Shown here one piece after another: positions 12,408-25,900 of a DNA stretch of 60,000 nt. The DNA is from Nematostella vectensis (lineage: Eukaryota; Cnidaria; Anthozoa; Actiniaria; Edwardsiidae), in assembly GCF_932526225.1 (NCBI RefSeq), contig NC_064035.1, positions 5,333,501-5,393,500 on the forward strand, in the 5' to 3' direction. The notes under the pieces were generated by a model, which saw only the letters and a program-made list of their open reading frames with translations, had not been told where the DNA came from and did not search any database. Position 1 is the stretch's first letter, and each line of letters opens with the position of its first letter. Position numbers and translations under genes: made by a program.

Positions 12408-13542
12408 ATGACTTCGTTCTCGGTGAAGGACATCCTCAATCTGAGTGAGTCGGTTACACGCGCGTCCAAAAGCGAGCCGACGCCAGAAGTATCAGTGAAT
12501 TTTGAGAACTGTGGCAGTGATAACAGATTGGAGGCTTGTGGCGTGGCGTATAATCAAGTACAGAGGAGCGCATATACCGGTAAGCAAGATTGATTTTCTA
12601 TCTTTGATCGAAATGAAAGTAAACTCGGCTACTTGAAGTGTTTTATATGATGGTCAGTGAAACCGAGCACGGATTGTTGAAGAGTGTTTGTCAATTGACA
12701 ATCTGCGGAGAGTAAAATACTTCGCACAAACATCTCATTCTCGCGAGCAAGACTAACTCCGAAAACTCTACCTTAAACCTACAACCCCGTTTTTGATAAC
12801 TACGAGTACATGACCATCTCTTTCAAGGGCACACTTTTAAAACTTGTTCGGCAGTTGAAAGGAACCTTTTCCAATAGTGAGAGGCGTTGAAAAATTTGAC
12901 TTCATCATTTACGAATTAAAAGCGAATTCCTGTTGTCTCTGTATGTAGCGGAAATCCTAACACTGTTCTCCTTAATCCTTACGGTGCGCGTTACGCGGCT
13001 AGGCCGGCTAGTAGCCGGTTTGCTCTGCACTACAAAACTGATTGCTTTTGTTCTTGGTCTTAGGTACTCCTGAAATAGAGGAGGCCGGCAGCCCCGCGTC
13101 CAGCGATCACCACGACGCTGAGTCCAATGACGACAAGAGAGACGAGGGAAACGAGCCTCCTAAAAAACGGAAACGTCGCGTTCTCTTCACAAAGGCGCAG
13201 ACTTACGAACTAGAAAGACGATTTCGCCAGCAACGATATTTATCAGCTCCGGAGAGAGAGCAACTTGCGAGGATAATTAACCTCACTCCTACACAAGTGA
13301 AAATATGGTTCCAGAATCACCGGTACAAGTTCAAAAAACAAAACTACGAGAAAGGGCCGCTAAGCGAGCCTCCTCCGCTCTTCACTCCGCGTACTGTTCC
13401 CGTGCCCGTTCTGGTTCGCGATGGCCAACCCTGCCACGGAGCGTCTATGAACAACTTCGCATATCACCACGCAGCAGACTTTCTACACTACCCACCGGTC
13501 AGTACAAGCTATATGCCTGCACACCCGTATTGGACTTGGTAG
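12408..13542 (+). CDS. Nkx2-like: NK2-class homeobox transcription factor, gene 2 (Nkx2.2-like)
   Basis: Exons 12408-12579 (172 nt) and 13064-13542 join across a phase-1 intron (donor CCG|GTAAGC, acceptor CTTAG|GTACT) to give 216 residues. Residues 1-14 ([14 protein letters not shown]) are the TN/EH1-like repressor motif; the acidic, Asp/Glu/Ser-rich linker leads to the homeodomain at residues 92-151 ([20 protein letters not shown] at its start; WFQNHRYK with Tyr54 in helix 3). Residues 167-181 ([15 protein letters not shown]) are a well-preserved NK2-specific domain. The protein ends in DFLHYP...[13 protein letters not shown]; the LHYP/STSY part is shared with gene 1. Homeodomain and NK2-SD most resemble Nkx2.2/vnd-type proteins, which act in neural and endodermal patterning in Bilateria; the role here is inferred. 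It is a short protein for the family but appears complete. The upstream 120 bp carries CRE-like and NK2-type sites. Confidence 0.95.
12580..13063 (+). other. Phase-1 intron of NK2 gene 2 (484 bp)
   Basis: The GTAAGC donor and the pyrimidine-rich TTTTGTTCTTGGTCTTAG acceptor are both strong. The intron contains a small palindrome, CCGGCTA-G-TAGCCGG, at about 13002-13017. No other content is recognised. Confidence 0.9.
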
Positions 13543-16500
13543 GGTTAAGAAAAATCCCGCACTCGAAGGAAATCGTAATTATGTGAGGGGACTGACGTGA
13601 TGAAGTCTGCGCTCACTTGTTGAGATCAAATCTCAAGCGCTCCGCACCAGCACAAACACAGTATTGGACTTTTCCTCCATGGTCTGCTCAAATACGGTAA
13701 ATCCTAAGACGTAAAAGCATGCACTGAGACTAGTCAGCTCGGTCGGTACCCCCGAGATTGAGCAAGAAAGGCCGAGACTGAAGAGGGCCGTACGCAAAAA
13801 GCATAACATTTTCAAATCCTCTTCAATGCCCTTTCACCGCGCTGTCAAAGCACATAGGAACAATTTCTCAAAGTAGCTTTACAATTAGCTATAATACTTT
13901 ATTCTGGAAGATGTGAGGTATTTGTGCTTAAGTGTATGTGTTTTGGCAGTGCATGATACGGTGGGCGTTGTGCTATATATCAGAGCTGAGGGGCTGATGC
14001 TGATGGCCGCCTCGTTAAGATGAGAGCTGATCTTCACAGTGTTGATTGAAGTACGAGATGAACATGATACTGAAGTTAGCTCGACTACAACAATCCTTTC
14101 CTTTTACTGCTAAACGCTATTTGTAAATACAATAGGACGTAAATACAAATTTCTTGATATCGAAACCATTCAATTCAAACGATAAATACATATTGCGCTT
14201 AAGGTATGAATTGTTTTCATTTTGTTTCGCTTTTTGCCTCCTGAACTGCCAGGGCCTTGTCTCAAGAAACGCGACCACAATGGTCTGAGATGAATCTAAC
14301 AAAGGCACTATTTGACAAACAACGCGTTTCTTTCTGTTCTCACAAAAGATTTCAAAGGATTTTCAGAGATTATGAAAGCTTCTAAGAAGCCAAGAAGTTA
14401 TTTAGGATCGGGAGAATGGGAAAAGGGTTTTGTTAGGGGCTGTAGAGTGGGGAGTTGTGCGAATGAAATGTTGGAAGATGAGAGCTATACTAGGAACCAA
14501 TCTAATTGATGGATGTAGTGTTTGCTCGGGCAAAGAGGAGGAGGAGACAACCAATTCACGCGAATTGATTCTCGCCAAATTGATTCATCTTTCGTTTGGA
14601 TATGAGATTAGGACTTAAACAGAAAAACGAGCCGTTTGAACAAAGAAGTGTACTCTGTCGCCACTCTTTGTGAGGAAATTAGGGTTCAATGAATAAATGA
14701 ACAGTTTGTGAAACAAGGCCGCTCTAGATTCCAACATTACAACAGGTCAGTCGTTTACTCAAAACACGCGCTTAACCCGACATTGCTTGTGGCAAAACAC
14801 ACTGCACAAATTTCGCAGTGTTGGATAATTTAGTAAGTTACCACCACCAAACATACTCATTAATAAACAATCGTTCCTTGTGGTATTTTTCCTTTGGCCG
14901 GTTGTCCTGAAGTGGCAATAACTTGTAGCTCTATTGTGAGAAAAATATTTTTTTCACACGTCGTATTTGTTGTTAAAAGTCAGTTTGAATCCTGAAAGCA
15001 TTGTTACTTGGCACGTTTTAGCAACCTAGAATACACGAAGCGAGACAATATCAACCCTCACTCAAACATCACACAAAGGGGGTTTCATGAAAAGAGTTGT
15101 TCTTCAAGGCATAGACAAACCATTTTCGCATTGACTAAGTCGTAAGAGGATCTATATTATGTTATAGATACTCCTTAATAAAAAGGAAAGTGCGAAATGT
15201 GAATCATTATTCTAAGAGATAAAGAATCCACAAAGTACATCGCAGTAATGTTCTATTTCTCCAGTTTATGGTCTATATTTTTGTGAGGTTTAAGTTTTCC
15301 AATTTTCCATAAGAGATTCAAGACATGAGTTAACTCAGAAGTATGCAATATTTACTCAATCTAATCAAAATACTAAGCCATCATATGAGTGCTTTTTCCA
15401 CTTCTTCAGGGTTGTTGTGAGGTCTTTCATACTATTTTTATCTTGTTCTGATTCCATTCGTACTTTTATAGAGTCACCAGGGTGGTGCGCTTCAATCTAC
15501 GAGCGAGAAAAGAGAAAAAAAAATCATCAATTTAGTTCAAGTCGGTAAAACAAGCAAAGGTTCATGATTACAACTACCATCTTGTCACTCGTGATCCAGA
15601 ACGAGAAATGTACACTTCTAAACACTTATAATTTCCCAAAAATAACAGCACATGAAAAAGGGGGCATAGCGTTAACAAAACAACATCTATTGATATTGAA
15701 CGGATAACTTGCAAAAACAATAGATGTAACTTTTCCTTTAAACAACCCTGGCAGGGTTCTATAATCTTAGCAGTTTCCACTCATACCGCCTGGTTATTTG
15801 TGTGGAGGGGGAAAAAGGACTTGTACGAGCGGATTTTAAGGTTCAAAATAACTCAAAGGTGGGATTTTCAGGGACCAATAAAGACATCTTGGGCAACGTG
15901 GCTCGAGTTGATATTGACAAATTTGTGATCCGGACCTGCAGGTAGTGGGATAACTATTACGGGTTGCCTCTCATGTGCGGCGCCCTATCTAAAAAATACT
16001 TAGCTATCAACTCCAACGTGATTGATTTAGGAAAAATAAATGGCATACGGCCGGTGGCAATAAGTGACTTTCTAGATGAACAATTCCCTCGGGCAAAAGG
16101 CAGAAAAAGGAATTCGGACGGAAAAGTGACCGTAAATGCATTGCCACTTTAAGCGTAATATCAACACAGTGTGTTGCCTGTTTTAGTTTCTTCCCTCACC
16201 CTAAACACGTTGTATTATGGCGTAATGCTCTGCTGGTATGGCGCAGTTGGTTAACTCGCTACTAAGTACCCATGTTTTGAGTCTAAATGTCTTAGAAATC
16301 ATTAAGCGAAAACTAACGAAATTACCCGGTTCAGAAGACTTCGAGTCTGGTTTGCTGCTAAGCGTAGAATGACCTCCTTAGAGCTGATTGTTTTTATTCG
16401 TGGAATATTGTAACAAAATAAGATGGGCTTGGTGCCCAGTAGGCGCGCTTTGGCTAACAACCAGCCATCGCTAGCAACCTCATAGCACTATGCGATCCGT

Positions 16501-18783
16501 TTAAAAGCCGATCTCACGCAGAGGGGCGCTAAAACCAAGATCAATATAACCTGATCTTACTCTAGAGTCAAATATGCCGGCGGATGAGGTCCTCTAGAAT
16601 ATGCGCCAGTGAACAGAGAAAAAATAAATAGTGTCGAGTAGAAGTTCGTGAGTAGATCAGTGGAGCACTTAACTATTACACAGTCAAGCCGAAAATATGC
16701 GTGGCTCAAAGGCTCATTTGTAAATCCACTATATACGTTCATTATCGTTTCCAATATTAAGACCAGAGTTAACTTAAAGGGTGTATTGAATATAGCGTTT
16801 TATAGCAGGAAACACATTTGAGAAACAGTATAAAGGTTGTTAAGAGAATTTATAGTGAGAGCTTGACAGCTGATTCAGGACACCCATATTTTCGCAGAGG
16901 GATTTCCGCCTTAAAACACAGAGTATTACAGGACCAAACGTTAATAATAAAGAACTCAAAGTGTGAGTGCACGCTCTCGTAATCGAGATTTCAGTAAACG
17001 AGTTTTGATTTGTGTTGGTTATTGTTGTACGCGGCGTCTTGCCTTGCCGCCTTTTGTTGGGTGCTTATTAATAAAAAAAAGGAAATTGAACTAGCGCGCA
17101 GTGCATGCTTATGGAGTGGCTTCTCTGGGCTCGTCGAGTACCGGACCTTTCCAAGATCTTGAAAACCTGCACTTTAGGATGAAATAATTCCCTTTGTTCC
17201 GGGATATTAAATTGGAGACTATGACTTCTCTCTAGTCATAAGGGCAGGGTCTGTAATCCTAACACTCAAGTACCCTTTGAAATGGAGCTAGAGTATTTAC
17301 GACAGCTAATAAGTACTACAGAGTATTGAGGACTCCACCAAAAGTCAATACGACTGTGGGGTATAACGAGCCAAGTAACAATCAGCCCCTATATGCTAAC
17401 ACTGACATTTCCCGTCAACAAGAAAAAAAACAACGATGTTTGAAAAACGCATAACAATTGAAAGTTGAGATGAGAATCTTTATGAACAGCCCTGCGCCCT
17501 GACTGGTGGCTCACAGGGCTTTTAGGGGTGAATATAATTACAGCGTTCGTTTCATGTTTCACTTTTTGAAAAGTGCAGGGAAGCTGGCCAAACGAAGCCT
17601 CGCGATCGTTTCTACACTAGACATATCGCATGGGTTAAGTTTCTTTCGTCTAGAGCGAGGAGCGGTGTTTTTCCAAGGATAGCACATCAGTCAATTTCCC
17701 TTGGGTATCCGAATTCCTTATTACTTTTTAGTGCAATAAAGATGATTTCATTTGATCTTGAACAACGAAGTGGAGGCCGACGTTTGAGTATAATCGGTAT
17801 AACTCACGCTCTCCCCCTGTTTCTTGTCGACCATTAAGTAATCAGCTTAGGAACTGGAGTAAAAATTAGGAGGGGGGGGGGGTATGAACACACAGCAAGA
17901 AAGCATCGTTTTATCACGTTTTGCCTTAACAACCGTAAAATTACATAATTTGCGTTTTCAGCTACAGATATAAAATGTAGTCATTAGGGGCTACTCAATA
18001 GGTGGACATTCCGAAGACGCTATCTGACTTTTTCTTCTTTGAGACTATAACATTTACGGATAAGACCCTTTGGCACGTCTCATCAAGGCAGTATTTTTAG
18101 TATGATGGTGGAAATCTGTCTGAGTAAGATTGTTTGTTATGCAAAGGCGGTTGGGCACTGCAGGTGAGAGATAGTCTAGGGTGTTCTACTTCACACAGAG
18201 TCCCAACAAAACGAAAGCGCCAGTGTTGAGTGCATGTGTGAATACAAACCATAATCTTACTCCGGTGAGGGCTCATCAGCCTTTCACCAGACAGAAATAG
18301 CTAGAGATATGGCCACACACATTATCACTTTAGAAAAATAATATTTGGGTTCTGTTATCGGGGGTAATTTCCCGATGCGAAGGCATAACAAGAAACGCGA
18401 TTTCATATTTCATTTGGAATTAAGGATAAGGGTTTCGCAGTGCGTAGGCCACTTTATCCCGGAGGTACTCTCTAACATGGATAGGATCGATCGTCAAATT
18501 ACAGTATTGCGAGATACGCAAAGGATGCCTTGCCTGAGGCGACACAATGATTGCTGGTAATAGGTGTGATGGTGCTTCGATGGTTTAATAGATCTAAGGA
18601 CGAGTTCTAGAGAGTGCAATCGCTTACTGTGAAGCGGCTAATAGGCCAAATAACAAAAGATAGGCATAACCGGCGATACAAATTTTAACAAGCTTTTATG
18701 GCTGGCGGTAGTGTAGGTATCGCAACAGACTCGAGTGATACCAAGCCGGAGACTTAGAGCCTGTAACAAAACTAATAGGCTCC
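13543..18783. other. Non-coding region after gene 2
   Basis: I see no supported gene. No AATAAA lies within about 1.1 kb of the gene 2 stop, so its 3' end cannot be placed. A G-run (about 17872-17882) and a tRNA A-box-like stretch near 16240 are the only noteworthy items. Open frames of 60-71 aa carry no recognisable motif. Confidence 0.55.
16232..16370 (+). other. Degenerate tRNA-like / SINE-like pol III promoter remnant
   Basis: TGGCGCAGTTGG at about 16238-16249 fits the tRNA A-box consensus (TRGCNNAGYNGG), preceded by a GCTGGTA stretch as in a tRNA 5' end. A B-box-like GACTTCGAGTC follows at about 16338-16348. The spacing of roughly 100 bp is too long for an ordinary intronless tRNA and no full cloverleaf can be drawn. 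It may be a decayed tRNA pseudogene or tRNA-derived SINE head, or chance. Confidence 0.22.
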
Positions 18784-19133
18784 AAATATTCTGCATTTCG
18801 TGGCAAAAAGCTTAAATTCCTTTGTAATTCCACTAAGTCTTTTATCTAGACTATGGGCAACCGGGAGAGTTTAAGTTAAGACGAGCTAATCCGATCGATC
18901 GAAGCCTGTGTAGCTCGCCTTCCACTCGGTGATAAGGAGTGGTCTTCACCAAGAGCGTAAATATTCTGCATTTCGTGGCAAAAAGCTTAAATTCCTTTGT
19001 AATTCCACTAAGTCTTTTATCTAGACTATGGGCAACCGGGAGAGTTTAAGTTAAGACGAGCTAATCCGATCGATCGAAGCCTGTGTAGCTCGCCTTCCAC
19101 TCGGTGATAAGGAGTGGTCTTCACCAAGAGCGT
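18784..19133 (+). repeat. Perfect 175-bp tandem duplication (2 copies)
   Basis: Units 18784-18958 and 18959-19133 both begin AAATATTCTGCATTTCG and end CACCAAGAGCGT, and appear identical base for base. No gap or flanking element separates them. Identity over 175 bp in non-coding DNA implies a very recent duplication, a polymorphic copy-number site, or an assembly artefact. Confidence 0.95.
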
Positions 19134-22100
19134 GTTAAAGCTGATGAGAGCACGCAGAGTCGGGGCAAATGAGCTTCCTCCGAAAAACGAAATCGAAACA
19201 CGAGAAGATTGTTGAGATTGTAATCTTTATAGTTTCATCAGGGTAAATATGCTACGCACTTTACTGTATAGGAGGGGCCCATACCAGAGATCAATGAGCA
19301 TGCGGCTGGGGCGCTAATAGTAAAAGTGCTTTCCAATAACAAAGAGATTGATTCTATAAACATGTGCACACTGGCCGCAAAGCCTGACCGTGTAGTTCGT
19401 GCAGTGTGGTAGCCACAAATGTGAAACCTTAAACCTGTTCAAAACTTATAAAACCGCAATGCTCTTAAATCTTCCGTCCCTTTAGTGGCTGATGAGCGTG
19501 AAACTCGAAAACAAAAGAAGCTCTCATACGAGCCTAAAAGTGCAAAGCATCTGTTTTTTCACGCTTCGCACTCGCTCGAAATATCCACCAAGCGCTGTTC
19601 CAGGGTTTTACCCACGCTAAATTTGAGCAGGAAGACAAAAATAAATCGCTGAAACGAGTAATACAAATGTGCAGTACCGCAAAGTATACACATTGGTGTG
19701 TAGTTATCAATATTTCACGCTGGCGGCGCCATTAGTCTGGAGTAGGCACTTGTTTTGAAAAACTCCGACTCCACCTTCATCGTTTACCTGACAGCAAAAA
19801 AAACTTGGTCAAATGAGCTGTCGACAGCAGGGCCGCGCTCCAATGTTATGTCTTCGACAGGTTAACGTATGGCTATACGTCGTTCCACTGCTGTGGAATC
19901 TACCAAGCTTTCGCAGCTTTTTTTACCTCAAAAACAAGAAAAACTAAACAAAAGCAAAGCAGAGGTACTAAGCTGTTGGCATTTGTAATGAACTGGGGTG
20001 CAAGGAGTAATGTCAAATGCGGTTGGCGTAGGACCAAATTTGCGCGAGCGAAAAAACCTCAAAGAATCTTCGGGCGTTCGGCAATTTATTAAAGCTGGCG
20101 CATAGACAAAGGAAACAATAGTAAAAGTGTGGTCTAACCAGAGGTTTGCAATAAAACCAGGCGATGCACGCCTGCTACCGGCCGGTTCATTGCTTAGTAC
20201 ATGTTCGGTTGACCAAGCTTGCCGCCGGCGGCGTCTGTACCTTCACGCTTAAATGTCAAACTCAAAGGGTTTATCTATGGCGCACTATTCGGTACACCTC
20301 AATACTTAAATAACTATGAATTTAATACACAACGAAAACCGATCTGACGATAACATATTGCTGATAGGTTTATTGAAATCAAGAAAAGGAGTCCCCAGTT
20401 TGCGGTGTGGAGTTTAGTGTGACGCAGCAGTAAATAAAGTATGTCCGCTTGCTATTATCGTGTCTTCACGAGGTATCAGCAACAATTAGCATCGATAGCA
20501 ACATGCCCTTATCGGCCAGCCTTCCATATATTCACCTCGTGAGGTATGGGGACATCCTCATCCGTTATCTAAAGTAAGCGGACTTACAATTCGCGCCCTG
20601 AAAATTACAATGTCTGAAAAATACTGAATTTTTCACTTAGAAGTATTCACCTGTATCATCTTTCGTGGCGTTTTTTAATCTAAATTAGTAAGAAAATACT
20701 GCGAATAAAGCTTGCGAAATCGTCAAATAAGTGTAATGTCAGTCGTGGTTTCGTCCTTTGCGATTGCAGCAGGAAAGGTGGACAAATAGTGCAGTGTGTC
20801 GGGAGAGGATAGCGGTGGGGGAATACCGGTGATCTAGACCTGTCCCCCTACAGCTGATGCTAGCAAAACAACCAGCTGAGCCAAACAAAAAACAATCCAA
20901 CCTTCTAACCTCTAAAAAAATGCAAAATTCTAAAGGCACGCAAAAGGCGTCAAATTTCGTCTCTGTGGCATCTACAGGCTTACCTAACTTAGAAAAGGGA
21001 AGGGATCTGCCCAGGGAAGGGGCTATTAAGGGCCCTAAATTGCCCCGCGTTTGTTCCAATGTAAATGTATCATAACTTGGCTAAGAATCGCTCAGGCTTC
21101 GAACAAATCTAATATGTTTTTATTACTATTTTACCAGCATGCGAGGCTCAAGTGCTCTGTCATTCATCGCCAAACTTTTATTATCCATCGTGCCACCTGT
21201 TTTAAATATTTGGCCAGAGGAAAAAAAATACTTCCATCTTTATTGCCAATGAATGTCCATCAAATCTCTCAATTTGAAAGAAGATCCTTTGCAAGTACGC
21301 TGTCCTTCTGTTGGCTCTATAGAATGATCGAATAAAGCGTGCCGTACAAAGAAATAAATGCGTCAGTTTGTTGTGATTGTTGTTTTGACGGTCGCTTTAA
21401 CGGGTGATCCATAGAGCCGTCCACACTTTGGATCACTCACTGGGCGACAGTATCTCCCTTGTCAACGGGTGTTTAATAAGGAAAGCAAGTTGAAAGAATA
21501 AAAGAAGACAAAGACCGCCAACAAATCACTAATTACATGTTGCTTTTGCTGGTTTTCTTGTCAAGAAAAGACGCCCTTTGCATGAGTTTTAGTCGATTAC
21601 TCGAAGAAAGCAAATGGCCGATTTCATGCTAAAGAAAAAAAAATATTTAGCCGCAAAAATGAAATATGTTTTATTCTTAGAAAGAAAATTGACGATAACA
21701 CGTAAATTAAAGCGAACTTGTTGAAGTTGCCACCTCTGCAGGCACGATAGATTGGTCGGTGAGAAGAGCCTGAGAACCATCAATTGTCTAGGCAAAGGGA
21801 AATAAATTAAAGCAAGAATATTTTATTTTTCTACACGACGAGCTTCCAGTAGGTTAACAAACTGCCTTCGTTATACAGAACAAATTAATCACAAGGGATT
21901 CCATACATACCATTTAAAAATACAGTGAAATAACACCAACAAAGAACCCTGCCATTAGCGCCGGGCTAACAATATAAAATAAACTTGTGGTTTTCCCTTT
22001 CGCCAAGATGGGCACATTAAAGTCTAATATGGCGCTAGACCGACTAAGCTAGCCTTTTGGAATGGATGCACCAATCAAACAAACTAGTTACAGAATGCGG

Positions 22101-22866
22101 CTACACACTTATTTTGTTGACGACTTTACATGATATTTTATTAGTCTGAAACAAAATATTGATCAAACGTTAAGTAAAAGGACAGCACGGAAAACGCTAT
22201 GTAAGGGAATATCCATTTGCAAAATTGCCTTTAAAAGCAACAACAAATGATAATTCTAATTAGAATGGCGAACGAATGTCGGAGTGAATGGCGAAAAATC
22301 CCACTCAGTACAGGAATGAAAGAGTGAGGGGATTTGCTCCATTAACGAGAGAAAAACCGCTACTTTCCTCATAATCACCAACACATTTAAATCACCCAAC
22401 TAAATACAGCTCCAAAAAAAAAAAAAAACAGATATCTCCCTTCAAACAGCAAGGTCAAAAAGCTATGGTTAGCGAGTATTTGATATTAGTTTTTTCTTTT
22501 GGATCATTCGTAAGAAATGACCTAAAGAGACACTTGTAATACATCAGCTATCACTGGTTATCGTCTAAAAGTCCCGCCTTAGGGGAATATTTCTAAATTC
22601 GCTATATGTGCAGCTTAAATCGACCCTTAGCTCGAATAGTGCTAGAGATAACGAACAACTCCACGCTACACTAAATTAACAAGAAATTCTCAACAACAAA
22701 AAAAGCGATGGATTATACATAGCTTTCTACGTCTTCTATCTAGAATTTCAGGCATTTATTTTGACCTCAATTCCAAGGGTTTACGCAAAGGTTTTGTAAC
22801 TAAGATCAAAACAGTAATAATGACAATAAAAGAGCAGCAAGTACAAGCTGGAGACAGCTTTCAGAA
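19134..22866. other. Non-coding region, one possible orphan exon
   Basis: No gene can be supported with confidence. A possible internal exon at about 20854-21059 is discussed as a finding: it has a strong acceptor-like tract and an open, lysine/serine-rich frame. Other open frames have no recognised features. Confidence 0.5.
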
Positions 22867-22994
22867 CCACAAAACCCCTAAGCTTAGTTTATTAAGCACC
22901 GCCAGGTCATACGAAAAAGACGCACAAGCCCCACAAAACCCCTAAGCCCAGTTTATAAAGCACCGCCAGGTCATACGAAAAAGACGCACAAGCC
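22867..22994 (+). repeat. 64-bp tandem duplication (2 copies)
   Basis: Units 22867-22930 and 22931-22994 share CCACAAAACCCCTAAGC...GCACCGCCAGGTCATACG and CACAAGCC with only two or three substitutions. This is a local duplication without coding content. Confidence 0.9.
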
Positions 22995-25900
22995 CTTATA
23001 CACAAGCCTAAAACATGAAATCACGGGTCCTTCTTTGCAAAATTTTTAACAAGACCATAAGTATTGTATCTACATCATAAGATACATATATCTATATCTT
23101 TTGATCGTGGAAAACTCCCCGCTAGGCTGAGTGTCTCCCAATTTTTGATAGGGCGTGATATGTCAAGGTCTTCATTTTTTCCCCTTCTAGTTCAAAACGT
23201 GTTTTCTCTTTACCAAACCCATGTTAGCCCAATGCCAATAGCGCAGTACAAACAGAGTGACGGACGCTTCCGATCGCAGACTAATAAAGTTTAACCAAGT
23301 AATTAGGAGATGGAGCAATATGTGGCGCTCTATTGACATTCGCCAATCTTACAGCGAGATCCTCTCATAAACCTCTGACAGATGGAGTCTCTCTGAGGAA
23401 AATACAGCTTGCCAGTGACGTGGTTCCTTCCTCGAAACTCTTGGAACATTTACCAACTACGGTGGATCCGGATGAGGGTGACCGTCCCATGTGGATTACC
23501 CGCTACACGTCACATCTCATGACGTCTCATGCCTATATTTCATTAGTAGATTCCCTATCCAGGGGGTGACAAGGCAGCCCCGAGGTTTAGCGCGTTGCAC
23601 GCCAAACTGGTTCGTTAATTTTGCAAGTTGTCCAAGCTAGTGTCAGTGAGTGAGAGCGGTGGTAGATCCACGCGCAAAGCAGTGTACTCCATTGATGACA
23701 ATGACATCATTGTCACACAGGTGGGGTACGCTAGAACAATACCGACAGCAGTTTGATTAAAGTCTCTCCCTGTTGGGAAATCCGTGGGGATTCACTAATA
23801 TAGTCGAGCTAAGCTGAGCCGGGGCTTCTATCCTACCCTCTGTACCAAGTTATTTGACTTTGTAACAATCATGTTTGTTTAATTTGGCTTCGTGGGAACT
23901 GTCCGGGCAAGATGACAAGGCACGGGCTGGGGAGAAATTAAAAATATTATACAAAAAGGGAAAAAAACATGAGGCGACTTGAGCCGCGAGTTTAAATTTA
24001 CTTTGTATGTTTTAGGAGAAACTTAATTAAAATTTATATTTCTAATAATTTTGGCAAAGTAAATTGAACAGTTTATCTCCTTATGCATACACTGTTTGTA
24101 AACACACATTTGTATTGGCCCGGGGGATGGAAGAATCTAAACCATTTTTGATCAGCTTACACTAACATAATCCTCTGTTTATACAGGCCATTTTCTTGCC
24201 TAACCTTTACACCGCAGGCTTGCTAATCCTGGCGAACCTAAACACACTCACTCTAATTCCCCTAGCTTCGTTAACTTTCCCGAACCGCCATATATTTTTC
24301 AGATTACTTTTTCTTATTGAAACCTCTTTTTTCTACCGACATAATTACGATGATGAACGCCTTTTTTTATCATATAGGATAATCTTCACTAAACGCTTGC
24401 GTATTTGCGACTAGATTCTTAGGCCCGTTACGCGCTGCCGTACACACCCAGGTTAGGAAATTCCCTCGGGACAGACCAAATAACTGACAGGCCTAGCTCT
24501 TACTAACTTGTCCATTCTTAAAAGCGGGGAGGCATTCTAACCATCTTACAAGAGGTAGTTCGTTTTGTCATATACGTCCGCATTAGTTAATGTTTCTCTG
24601 GGAGTTCATTACGCTCGGTCAAAGCAAACAGTTTACAAAAGAATGTCCGTAATATAGGCATATCAGAAGTGATGTGACTTCCTTGTTTGCCGACTAGCGG
24701 ATGACTAAGTGTGGCTTCTTTCTTTTCTTTTTATATGATGAAATTAAGCGAACCCATCTGTCGGTGTTCCCATCCAACCCGAATAACGACACAATTGGAC
24801 AGTCTCAAGAGTTCAGGGATATGGGAAAATAATTGCTTTTGCGGCGACCGTATGAAACGCCAGGCTTAGGGACAAGGCCTCATTACAACACGGCCTGACT
24901 GGATAGAGATCTTTGCGTATTCGTAATTGATTTACGATAATAATAATAAAGAAAGAAGTGTTTTAACACTTAAAAGACTTCATCCCCGCATAGCCGAGAA
25001 GAGCCTGTTCTCCCTCGGTATCTCTAGATGAGGCGAAACGCCGGGCGCGACTAATATACCCAAACAATAACAATTAACGCCAGACTTTCGTCACTTTGTC
25101 GGGCGAGTCGTTAATGGGTATTACCAACGATCAACTGGATATCGCTTTCATTGGTTTGTTTTGCGCACCCGATGCTGTAATGAATATCACGCAAAAGAAA
25201 CACCATGTTTAGATATTTGTGCTTCACGACATGTCACATTGTTCCGGGGTATTTGTCTACGGTCAAGCGCTATCGTGAATGAAGTGCACTGTAAAACGAC
25301 GCGGGCTTTGCCTCATTTGGAAGGCTTTGTAGCAAACAATTGAGTTGGTCTCTACTGACATGCTGAGTGTGTTGCATGTAACGAGACAAGGCCTCCTGCG
25401 TAAACAGTTTACTTTCTCGGCTTAAGCCGCTTGTTTAATTACAATATATAGATGTCTGGGGCAAGCTGTTGGACTGAGTTTCGGAAGCAGTTTTATTACT
25501 CTATTTCTCTCTTTTGTGTGAGAAAGGAAAAGAGACGATGTTCACGCATCAAAAGAGCAATATCAGAACTCAGCGCTAATCGAAATGGTACAATCTGCGA
25601 AAGCGGGCGAAAGACTAATGGCCTTTTCAATTATTGTATAGCATTTTTTTCTCAGATAATCGTAGATAGATCGTGATGGTGATAAACTTTGGTTAATAGC
25701 CGGAAGCTCTTCGCACGGACGTGTGAAAGATAGGGCGCCCTGGCACAAATACTACAACGCGATTACTAATATCGGACGGAATGAGATAATATCTAAAAAT
25801 GAAAATCCCTCTAAACACTGACAAACATAAAAACCTAATAAAATGCGTGACATTTTGATCGAATTCCATTTACATAATCTCCTTAGTGCATTATGGAGGC

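Noticed and set aside
13305-13586. 93-aa frame
   Set aside because: Out-of-frame shadow of exon 2 of NK2 gene 2.
15964-16152. 62-aa frame beginning MPLMCGALSKKYLAINSNVI
   Set aside because: Reads somewhat protein-like but no domain, splice context or repeat family could be recognised; too short to support as a gene.
16232-16370. Functional tRNA gene
   Set aside because: Only the A-box region is tRNA-like; the anticodon and T arms cannot be folded at normal spacing, so it is kept only as a possible remnant.
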